The position numbers were made by a program, and so were the translations under genes. From Diplosphaera chodatii (lineage: Eukaryota; Chlorophyta; Trebouxiophyceae; Prasiolales; Stichococcaceae), in NCBI GenBank assembly GCA_032358165.1, contig JAALGY010000041.1, forward strand, positions 992,001 through 1,056,000: 64,000 nucleotides of DNA, written 5' to 3'. Positions 18,831-29,134 of this stretch are shown here, piece by piece (the first letter of the stretch is position 1; the number at the start of each line of letters is the position of its first letter). Under the pieces are notes generated by a model that was not told the origin of the DNA, did not search any database, and worked only from the letters and a program-made list of their open reading frames with translations.

Positions 18831-21800
18831 CACCCTCACACCTCACCTGCCAGCCGCCGCCGTCGCCTTCACCTTCACTTTCAGTCCCATCCTGGACTCC
18901 CACCGCCACTCACCTTCACCTACACCCTCACACCTCACCTGCCAGCACCCGCCGTCGCCTTCATCTACACTTTCGGTCCCATCCTGACTCCCACCGCCGC
19001 TCACCCTCACCGACACCCTCACACCTCACCTACCAGCACCCGCCGTCGCCTTCACCTTCACTTTCCGTCCCATCCTGGACTCCCACCGCCGCTCACCCTC
19101 ACCTACACCCTCACACCTCACCTGCCAGCACCCGCCGTCGCTATCACCTTCACTTTCGGTCCCATACCGGACTCCCACCGCCACTCACCCTCACCTACAC
19201 CCTCACACCTCACCTGCCAGCCGCCGCCGTCGCCTTCACCTTCACTTTCAGTCCCATCCTGGACTCCCACCGCCGCTCATCTTCACCTACACCCTCACAC
19301 CTCACCTGCCAGCGCCCGCCGTCGCCTTCGCCTTCACTTTCGGTCCCATCCTGGACTCCCACCGCCGCTCACCCTCACCTACACCCTCACACCTCACCTA
19401 CCAGCACCCGCCGCCGCCTTCACCTTCACTTTCGGTCCCATCCTGGACTCCCACCGCCGCTCACCTCCACCTACACCCTCACACCTCACCTATCAGCACC
19501 CGCCGTCGCCTTCACCTTCACTTTCGGTCCCATCCTGGACTCCCACCGCCGCTCACCCTCACCTACACCCTCACACCTCACCTACCAGCACCCGTCGTCG
19601 CCTTCACCTTCACTTTCGGTCCCATCCTGGACTCCCACTGCCACTCACCTTCACCTACACCCTCACACCTCACCTGCCAGCACCCGCCGTCGCCTTCATC
19701 TACACTTTCGGTCCCATCCTGACTCCCACCGCCGCTCACCCTCACCTACACCCTCACACCTCACCTACCAGCACCCGCCGCCGCCTTCACCTTCACCTTT
19801 GGTCCCATCTTGGACTCCCGCCACCCGCCACCACTCGCCTTCACCTGCACCCTCACACCTCACCTGCCAGCACCCGCCGTCGCCTTCACCTTCAACTTCA
19901 GTCCCATTATGGGTCCCACCGCCACTCACCTTCACCTACACCCTCACACCTCACCTGCCAGCACCCGCCGTCGCCTTCACCTTCACCTTCGGTCCCATCC
20001 TGGACTCCCACCGCCGCTCACCCTCACCTACACCCCTCACACCTCACCTATCAGCGCCCGCCATCGCCTTCGCCTTCACTTTCGGTCCCATCCTGGACTC
20101 CCACCGCCACTCACCTTCGCCTACACCCTCAAACCTCACCTGCCAGCACCCGCCGTCGCTATCACCTTCACTTCCGGTCCCATCCTGGACTCCCACCGCC
20201 ACTCACCTTCGCCTACACCCTCGCACTTCACCTGCCAGCACCCGCCGTCGCCTTCACCTTCACTTTCCGTCCCATCCTGGACTCCCACCGCCACTCACCT
20301 CCACCTACACCCTCACACCTCACCTGCCAGCACCCGTCATCGCCTTCACCTTCACTTTCAGTCCCATCCTGGACTCCCACCGCCACTCACCCTCACCTAC
20401 ACCCTCACACCTCACCTACCAGCACCCGCCGTCGCCTTCACCTTCACTTTCGGTCCCATCCTGGACTCCCACCGCCGCTCACCCTCACCTACACCCTCAC
20501 ACCTCACCTACCAGCACCCGCCATCGCCTTCGCCTTCACTTTCGGTCCCATCCTGGACTCCCACCGCCGCTCACCCTCACCTACACCCTCACACCTCACC
20601 TGCCAGCACCCGTCCTCGCCTTCACCTTCACTTTCGGTCCCATCCTGGACTCCCACCGCCGCTCACCCTCACCTACACCCTCACACCTCACCTACCAGCA
20701 CCCGCCGTCGCCTTCACCTTCACTTTCGGTCCCATCCTGGACTCCCACCGCCGCTCACCCTCACCTACACCCTCACACCTCACCTATCAGCGCCCGCCAT
20801 CGCCTTCGCCTTCACTTTCGGTCCCATCCTGGACTCCCACCGCCGCTCACCCTCACCTACACCCTCACACCTCACCTGCCAGCACCCGCCGTCGCCTTCA
20901 CCTTCACCTTTGGTCCCATCTTGGACTCCCGCCACCCGCCACCACTCGCCTTCACCTGCACCCTCACACCTCACCTGCCAGCACCCGCCGTCGCCTTCAC
21001 CTTCAACTTCAGTCCCATTATGGGTCCCACCGCCACTCACCTTCACCTACACCCTCACACCTCACCTGCCAGCACCCGCCGTCGCCTTCACCTTCACCTT
21101 CGGTCCCATCCTGGACTCCCACCGCCGCTCACCCTCACCTACACCCCTCACACCTCACCTATCAGCGCCCGCCATCGCCTTCGCCTTCACTTTCGGTCCC
21201 ATCCTGGACTCCCACCGCCACTCGCCTTCGCCTACACCCTCGCACCTCACCTGCCAGCACCCGCCGTCGCCTTCATCTACACTTTCGGTCCCATCCTGGA
21301 CTCCCACCGCCGCTCACCCTCACCTACACCCTCACACCTCACCTACCAGCACCCGCCGCCGCCTTCACCTTCACTTTCGGTCCCATCCTGGACTCCCACC
21401 GCCGCTCACCCTCACCTACACCCTCACACCTCACCTACCAGCACCCGCCGTCGCCTTCACCTTCACTTTCCGTCCCATCCTGGACTCCCACCGCCGCTCA
21501 CCCTCACCTACACCCTCACACCTCACCTATCAGCGCCCGCCATCGCCTTCGCCTTCACTTTCGGTCCCATCCTGGACTCCCACCGCCGCTCACCCTCACC
21601 TACACCCTCACACCTCACCTGCCAGCACCCGCCGTCGCCTTCACCTTCACCTTTGGTCCCATCTTGGACTCCCGCCACCCGCCACCACTCGCCTTCACCT
21701 GCACCCTCACACCTCACCTGCCAGCACCCGCCGTCGCCTTCACCTTCAACTTCAGTCCCATTATGGGTCCCACCGCCACTCACCTTCACCTACACCCTCA

Positions 21801-24800
21801 CACCTCACCTGCCAGCACCCGCCGTCGCCTTCACCTTCACCTTCGGTCCCATCCTGGACTCCCACCGCCGCTCACCCTCACCTACACCCTTCACACCTCA
21901 CCTATCAGCGCCCGCCATCGCCTTCGCCTTCACTTTCGGTCCCATCCTGGACTCCCACCGCCACTCGCCTTCGCCTACACCCTCGCACCTCACCTGCCAG
22001 CACCCGCCGTCGCCTTCATCTACACTTTCGGTCCCATCCTGGACTCCCACCGCCGCTCACCCTCACCTACACCCTCACACCTCACCTACCAGCACCCGCC
22101 GCCGCCTTCACCTTCACTTTCGGTCCCATCCTGGACTCCCACCGCCGCTCACCCTCACCTACACCCTCACACCTCACCTACCAGCACCCGCCGTCGCCTT
22201 CACCTTCACTTTCCGTCCCATCCTGGACTCCCACCGCCGCTCACCCTCACCTACACCCTCACACCTCACCTATCAGCGCCCGCCATCGCCTTCGCCTTCA
22301 CTTTCGGTCCCATCCTGGACTCCCACCGCCGCTCACCCTCACCTACACCCTCACACCTCACCTGCCAGCACCCGCCGTCGCCTTCACCTTCACCTTTGGT
22401 CCCATCTTGGACTCCCGCCACCCGCCACCACTCGCCTTCACCTGCACCCTCACACCTCACCTGCCAGCACCCGCCGTCGCCTTCACCTTCAACTTCAGTC
22501 CCATTATGGGTCCCACCGCCACTCACCTTCACCTACACCCTCACACCTCACCTGCCAGCACCCGCCGTCGCCTTCACCTTCACCTTCGGTCCCATCCTGG
22601 ACTCCCACCGCCGCTCACCCTCACCTACACCCCTCACACCTCACCTATCAGCGCCCGCCATCGCCTTCGCCTTCACTTTCGGTCCCATCCTGGACTCCCA
22701 CCGCCACTCGCCTTCGCCTACACCCTCGCACCTCACCTGCCAGCACCCGCCGTCGCCTTCATCTACACTTTCGGTCCCATCCTGGACTCCCACCGCCGCT
22801 CACCCTCACCTACACCCTCACACCTCACCTACCAGCACCCGCCGCCGCCTTCACCTTCACTTTCGGTCCCATCCTGGACTCCAACCGCCGCTCACCCTCA
22901 CCTACACCCTCACACCTCACCTGCCAGCACCCGCCGTCGCCTTCACCTTCACTTTCCGTCCCATCCTGGACTCCCACCGCCGCTCACCTCCACCTACACC
23001 CTCACACCTCACCTGCCAGCACCCGTCATCGCCTTCACCTTCACTTTCGGTCCCATCCTGGACTCCCACCGCCACTCACCCTCACCTACACCCTCACACC
23101 TCACCTACCAGCACCCGCCGTCGCCTTCACCTTCACTTTCGGTCCCATCCTGGACTCCCACTGCCACTCACCTTCACCTACACCCTCACACCTCACCTGC
23201 CAGCACCCGCCGTCGCCTTCATCTACACTTTCGGTCCCATCCTGACTCCCACCGCCGCTCACCCTCACCTACACCCTCACACCTCACCTACCAGCACCCG
23301 CCGCCGCCTTCACCTTCACCTTTGGTCCCATCTTGGACTCCCGCCACCCGCCACCACTCGCCTTCACCTGCACCCTCACACCTCACCTGCCAGCACCCGC
23401 CGTCGCCTTCACCTTCAACTTCAGTCCCATTATGGGTCCCACCGCCACTCACCTCCACCTACACCCTCACACCTCACCTGCCAGCACCCGCCGTCGCCTT
23501 CCCCTTCACTTTCGGTCCCATCCTGGACTCCCACCAACACTCGCCTTCGCCTACACCCTCACACCTCACCTGCCAGCACCCGCCGTCGCCTTCACCTTCA
23601 CTTTCAGTCCCATCCTGGACTCCCACCGCCGCTCATCTTCACCTACACCCTCACACCTCACCTGCCAGCGCCCGCCGTCGCCTTCGCCTTCACTTTCGGT
23701 CCCATCCTGGACTCCCACCGCCGCTCAGCCTCACCTACACCCTCACACCTCACCTGCCAGCACCCGCCGTCGCTATCACCTTCACTTTCGGTCCCATACC
23801 GGACTCCCACCGCCACTCACCCTCACCTACACCCTCACACCTCACCTGCCAGCACCCGCCGTCGCCTTCCCCTTCACTTTCGGTCCCATCCTGGACTCCC
23901 ACCAACACTCGCCTTCGCCTACACCCTCGCACCTCACCTGCCAGCACCCGCCGTCGCCTTCATCTACATTTTCGGTCCCATCCTGGACTCCCACCGCCGC
24001 TCACCCTCACCTACACCCTCACACCTCACCTACCAGCACCCGCCGTCGCCTTCACCTTCACTTTCGGTCCCATCCCGGACTCCCACCGCCGCTCACCCTC
24101 ACCTACACCCTCACACCTCACCTACCAGCACCCGCCGTCGCCTTCACCTTCACTTTCCGTCCCATCCTGGACTCCCACCGCCGCTCACCTCCACCTACAC
24201 CCTCACACCTCACCTGCCAGCACCCGTCATCGCCTTCACCTTCACTTTCGGTCCCATCCTGGACTCCCACCGCCACTCACCCTCACCTACACCCTCACAC
24301 CTCACCTACCAGCACCCGCCGTCGCCTTCACCTTCACTTTCGGTCCCATCCTGGACTCCCACTGCCACTCACCTTCACCTACACCCTCACACCTCACCTA
24401 CCAGCACCCGCCGTCGCCTTCACCTTCACTTTCCGTCCCATCCTGGACGCCCACCGCCGCTCACCTCCACCTACACCCTCACACCTCACCTGCCAGCACC
24501 CGTCATCGCCTTCACCTTCACTTTCGGTCCCATCCTGGACTCCCACCGCCACTCACCCTCACCTACACCCTCACACCTCACCTACCAGCACCCGCCGTCG
24601 CCTTCACCTTCACTTTCGGTCCCATCCTGGACTCCCACTGCCACTCACCTTCACCTACACCCTCACACCTCACCTGCCAGCACCCGCCGTCGCCTTCACC
24701 TTCACCTTCGGTCCCATCCTGGACTCCCACCGCCGCTCACCCTCACCTACACCCCTCACACCTCACCTATCAGCGCCCGCCATCGCCTTCGCCTTCACTT

Positions 24801-24870
24801 TCGGTCCCATCCTGGACTCCCACCGCCACTCACCTTCGCCTACACCCTCAAACCTCACCTGCCAGCACCC
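18831..24870 (+). repeat. 92-bp minisatellite, main array of M copy 3
   Basis: About 65 tandem units over 6 kb. Besides the standard unit there are length variants: one with CGCCACCCGCCACC and ATTATGGGTCCC (near 19,800, 20,907, 21,650, 22,393 and 23,330), one with an extra C (CACCCCTCACACC), and deleted forms. The plus-strand frame starting at 18,750 stays open for 2,075 codons. Since this is a non-coding-length repeat inside a retroposon, I treat the giant frames as a by-product. Confidence 0.92.
20780..23008 (+). repeat. Higher-order repeat, 743 bp x 3
   Basis: Identical landmarks recur at exactly 743-bp spacing: the 88-codon antisense frames at 20,780-21,046, 21,523-21,789 and 22,266-22,532 encode the same peptide. 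743 is close to 8 x 92 (736) plus indels in the variant units. The boundaries are approximate. Confidence 0.85.
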
Positions 24871-25330
24871 GGTCGTCAGCGGTTAGCACAGTTTCGGATG
24901 GGCAGTCACATGCTGGGGGTGGAGACAGGGAGGTGGCAGCGTCTGCCGCGGGCAGAGCGGCTGTGTCAGCGGTGTAGCTGCGGCGTGGTGGATGATGAGG
25001 CGCATATGGTCTGGGGGTGTCCAGCTCTAGTAGATCAGAGGGTGCAGCATTCTGCGCTGTTTCAGGACAGCGACATCACCTCAGTGGCGGACTTTATGCA
25101 GCAAGATGCCGGGCAACTGGCAGCCTTTTTGCGGGTTTGTCATGATCATTGTGCAGAGTTGGAGGGGTGTACATCCAACCGGGATTGAGTGGACTCCTTC
25201 TGTCAGCGGGGAGTGAACGGTTTCGGACACGACTCGTTGTGCACGTTGCTCTAGGTTATTCCGCCAGAGCCTGTGGCTAGGCCAAAATGGCCCACCACCA
25301 GTATGTAATCAATGTACAATGTACAATGTA
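24871..25330 (+). mobile_element. LINE-A copy b, 5'-truncated, nested in M copy 3
   Basis: Carries the last about 105 codons of ORF2 (RMGSHMLGVETGRW onward, stop at 25,188), the full 3' UTR with the GGCCA-AAA-TGGCC hairpin, and a tail of TGTACAA repeats (25,307-25,330). Array sequence flanks both sides (CAGCACCCG left, ACCCGCCGTCG right), suggesting a short duplication ACCCG. The tail repeat differs from that of copies a and c. Confidence 0.85.
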
Positions 25331-26240
25331 CCCGCCGTCGCTATCACCTTCACTTCCGGTCCCATCCTAGACTCCCACCGCCACTCACCTTCGCCTACAC
25401 CCTCGCACTTCACCTGCCAGCACCCGCCGTCGCCTTCACCTTCACTTTCAGTCCCATCCTGGACTCCCACCGCCGCTCACCTTCACCTACACCCTCACAC
25501 CTCACCTACCAGCCACCGCCGTCGCCTTCACCTTCACTTTCAGTCCCATCCTGGACTCCCACCGCCGCTCACCTTCACCTACACCCTCACACCTCACCTT
25601 TCAGCACCCGCCTTCGTCCTCACCTTCACTTTCGGTCCCATCCTGGACTCCCACCGCCGCTCACCCTCACCTACACCCTCACACCTCACCTGCCAGCACC
25701 CGCCGTCGCCTTCGCCTTCACTTTCGGTCCCATCCTGGACTCCCACCGCCACTCACCTTCGCCTACACCCTCGCACTTCACCTGCCAGCACCCGCCGTCG
25801 CCTTCACCTTCACTTTCAGTCCCATCCTGGACTCCCACCGCCGCTCACCTTCACCTACACCCTCACACCTCACCTACCAGCCACCGCCGTCGCCTTCACC
25901 TTCACTTTCAGTCCCATCCTGGACTCCCACCGCCGCTCACCTTCACCTACACCCTCACACCTCACCTATCAGCACCCGCCTTCGTCCTCACCTTCACTTT
26001 CGGTCCCATCCTGGACTCCCACCGCCGCTCACCCTCACCTACACCCTCACACCTCACCTGCCAGCACCCGCCGTCGCCTTCGCCTTCACTTTCGGTCCCA
26101 TCCTGGACTCCCACCGCCGCTCACCATCACCTACACCCTCGCACCTCACCTGCCAGCACCCGCCGTCGCCTTCACCATCACCCTCAGTCCCATCCTGGAC
26201 TCCCACCACCACTCACCCTCACCCTTACACCCGTACCTCG
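25331..26240 (+). repeat. 92-bp minisatellite, second part of M copy 3 head
   Basis: About 9.7 units continuing the array after the LINE-A insertion. Variants here include CTTTCAGCACCCGCCTTCG and AGCCACCGCCGTCGCC. It ends with the same degenerate units and purine-rich transition (AAGAACAAGAGCAAGAGC) as copy 2. Confidence 0.9.
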
Positions 26241-26949
26241 CCTGCCCAGTCAGCACTGGACCAAGATCAAGAACAAGAGCAAGAGCAAGACCTTAGTAGC
26301 ATGACCACACCTAGCAGCGGCCACCCGTGGAGCCCGCGCGGATGGGAGCACCTGCCGCAGAAGACCCTGGTGCCCGGTGTTGTGCATATCGGACAGCTTG
26401 CGGCGTCAGCCGCCAGCCCTCTGTTGTTTGCCGGCGCCAGCCCTCAGTCTACTTTCGGTTTGGTTGCTTTCACCAGCATGCAGGGCGCCTCGCGGCGTAT
26501 CCGGTCCCAGCGAGCCCAGAGCTCGGCGTACTTGTACGCAACCGGTCCCTGCATGTCTGCGCGGGGTTTTCTGGGTTTACCCGCGGGTGCCGTGGCACGT
26601 GGACAGACAGACGTTACGACTTTTTAGGGTGATAGACACGCAGCGGTGCGACTTAGCCGCGAGTGCGTGGCATTGCTGCCGCCGCCGCTAGGTCCCCGCA
26701 CTTGTACGACCATTAGGTAGCCTTCCTCATCGGGACTATTGCCTTTCGCTGGTCTCATGGGCCCTGCATTCCCTCGTGGTTTCAGTGTCCTCCATCGACA
26801 TATTTCGAACAGAACGTTTTGATGACATCCTCAGCCGCCCTCACGTTCACACGTGAGACGCCGCATTGTGCCGCAGAGCCTTGTTCTTGAGCTTGGTTCT
26901 GGTCTGGACGCCCTTTGTAAAAAACAAACAAACAAACAAACAAAAAGAC

Positions 26950-27292
26950 GGGGAATACCAACCGCACCCCGGCCAGCCACCCGCACCGGCTTGAGCTGTG
27001 CGTCAGTCGCGTTACGGGTGACTCCGGCAACGTTGTCGGCGTTGGCCATGTGGTGGATGATCAGCTCGGTAGTGCCGAGGGGCAGCAGCATGCCGCACGG
27101 CTGACACTGAGTGGCCGTGACTTGGAGCTCGGCGCCCGTGGAAGGCGACAGCAGGGTGAAGCCGCGCTGCTGCAATAAGGCATCCACGTGGGCGACGCCG
27201 CCGCGAGCAGCGGTGGCAAAGAGCTTGACGGTGAGGACGCCATCACCGACAGCATGGGCGCCCATCAGGTCGAAGGTGCCAATGCGGTTGCG
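26950..27292 (-). pseudogene. Coding-like fragment of unknown origin between M copy 3 and LINE-A copy c
   Basis: The minus strand reads without stops through LMGAHAVGDGVLTVKLFATA, VDALLQQRGFTLLSPSTGAE and LLPLGTTELIIHHMANADNV. It is flanked by retroelement sequence on both sides (the M tail at about 26,943, LINE-A at 27,293), so it is probably a piece of an ORF1 or other ORF of another mobile element. I do not recognise the family. Confidence 0.4.
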
Positions 27293-28551
27293 TCAACGTT
27301 AAGAAGACTAAGGTCGTGGTGTACGCAGCCCAGGCTGCGGCACCACCGGTTCTCACCTACATGCATGCTCCCATCGAAGTGCTGGACTCGTTTACCTATT
27401 TGGGGGTTGACATCTCTAGTCGTAGTTCTTTTGCTGCCGCTAGCATCGGCAGAGCGGCCTCCGCCCAGCGCGCCGCACTTGCATTGCAGCATCGTTGCCA
27501 TGACCTGAGCTTGCATGACCCAGCACTGCAGCTGCACTTGTTCGATGCACTAGTACGTCCTGTTATGCTTTATGGTGTCGAAACATGGGGTCCTGGGGCG
27601 TTGTGCGGTAGTGGCATGGACACTTGTGAGCTTGTCCATCGGAAGTTTCTTCGGTCTGTTCTTGGTGTGCGCACAGGCACTCCCAACGTGGCGGTGTTGG
27701 GGGAGCTTGGGCGATTCCCGGTGGCACACACGGCAACGCTGGCCATCTGCCGGTTCTGGAATTGGCTGGTCGCGATGCCGGACACACGCCTCACCAAGCA
27801 GGCTTTCCTGGAGAACTGTGCTCTGGCCACCCGGCCGGGGCGCAGCAAGACCAGCTCAGCATGCTGGGCTGCCCAGGTGTGCTCGTTCCTGCACTTCATG
27901 TCACCCATCGTTGACGGCGTACCGCAGCGCATTGACACTTCGGTTGTCAGTGCACACCTGCAGCGCCGCACATTCGATGCTGTGAATGGCAGCGACTTGC
28001 GCAAAGTGCGTGAGTGGCTGGGAGTCAGGGGCCCTGTGAACGGTGACAACTACCAGCTGGCCGGCTACTTGCAGGCAGTCGCCTCCAAGACCGGTCGTCG
28101 GCGGTCAGCACAGTTTCGGATGGGCAGTCACATGCTGGGGGTGGAGACAGGGAGGTGGCAGCGTCTGCCGCGGGCAGAGCGGCTGTGTCAGCGGTGTAGC
28201 TGCGGCGTGGTAGATGATGAGGCGCACATGGTCTGGGGGTGTCCAGCTCTAGTAGATCAGAGGGTGCAGCATTCTGAGCTGTTTCAGGACAGCGACATCA
28301 CCTCAGTGGCGGACTTTATGCAGCAGAATGCCGGGCAACTGGCAGCCTTTTTGCGGGTTTGTCATGGTCATTGTGCAGAGTTGGAGGGGTGTACATCCAA
28401 CCGGGATTGAGTGGACCCATTCTGTCAGCGGGGAGTGAACGGTTTCGGACACGACTCGTTGTGCATGTTGCTCTGGGTTATTCCGCCAGAGCCTGTGGCT
28501 AGGCCAAAATGGCCCACCACCAGTATGTAATCAATGTCAAATGTCAAATTC
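27293..28551 (+). mobile_element. LINE-A copy c, 5'-truncated
   Basis: Begins within the RT thumb (equivalent to 15,763; VNVKKTK reads here as VNVKKTKVV) and continues to the ORF2 stop at 28,410 and the complete 3' UTR. ORF2 is open from 27,316 (364 codons), including the Cys/His motif. It ends with the GGCCAAAATGGCC hairpin and a tail of TGTCAAA repeats (about 28,530-28,551). No target duplication is visible. Confidence 0.85.
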
Positions 28552-28601
28552 AAGCCATAGGCTGTGGCTGCGCCCGGAATGATGACCCACTTTCAGCATT
28601 T

Positions 28602-28722
28602 TCTTTGTTTGTTTGCTTGTTTTTTACAAAGGGCGTCCAGACAGAACCAAGCTCACGAACAAGGCTCTGCGGCACAATGCGGCGTCTCACGTGTGAATGT
28701 GAGGGCCGGCGAAAGATATCTA
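28602..28722 (-). mobile_element. Element M copy 5, short 5'-truncated copy
   Basis: Minus strand: terminal hairpin region, GTGCCGCAGAGCC, GGACGCCCTTTGTAAAA and CAAA repeats. Only about 95 bp of the 3' terminus plus tail is kept. TTCAGCAT (28,592-28,599) and ATCAGCAT (about 28,724-28,731) flank it and share TCAGCAT, a possible 7-bp target duplication. This marks the right edge of the retroelement cluster. Confidence 0.75.
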
Positions 28723-29134
28723 TCAGCATGCAGTCGAAGCGCACGTCAAGTCAACATGATGATCCTCCAACGTCTTGCTTGGCCGACAGTTCAGCAGGCA
28801 TGCAGACATCCGAGGTATGCCCACAAGTTGTACCGTGCGAGGCATTGCCTTGCCTTGTTCGCATCCTCGTGTTCTGTCCTCGTGCCACTCGATTACACAG
28901 TCAACAATCCGCACTCACAAACGCAATCCCTCGTCATGTCAAATCAAGTTCCGTCCGTTTCCTGCCTATCAACACCCTCCTAGTTGCTTTTGCCGGATCC
29001 CACGCACAATAAAAGCAAATCAAAAATCATGGTAGTGCCCCCTGCAGTTTATACATACAACATTCCGCAGGCAATGCAAGCCAGAAGGACAGCAGTGCGC
29101 ATTATTATGTGGTGCCAGCCATTGTTTTGGGGCA
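28723..29134. other. Intergenic; likely 3' flank of the kinase gene
   Basis: No convincing coding sequence. On the minus strand TGTAA is present at 28,897-28,893, about 240 bp past the proposed kinase-gene stop, which fits the usual green-algal poly(A) signal. Base composition changes here from the GC-rich repeat zone to more mixed sequence. Confidence 0.5.

Larger units (their letters stand above)
18831..26943 (+). mobile_element. Element M copy 3 (about 8.1 kb) with a giant array and nested LINE-A
   Basis: Array 18,831-24,870, nested LINE-A 24,871-25,330, array 25,331-about 26,240, body about 26,240-26,925, (CAAA)n tail to about 26,943. The body is nearly identical to that of copy 2 (9,800-10,507). 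About 75 units of the 92-bp repeat make up most of the element. The left end begins (T)ACACCC, the same unit phase as copy 1. A clean target duplication cannot be read because the left flank is itself a (CAAA)n tail; the duplication would be hidden in the A-rich repeats. Confidence 0.82.

Noticed and set aside
18737..24977. Giant proline/histidine/serine-rich proteins of 1,000-2,075 codons
   Set aside because: They are readings of the 92-bp minisatellite in different phases, overlap each other in all three sense frames, and are interrupted by unrelated elements. No start context or conserved domain supports a real protein.
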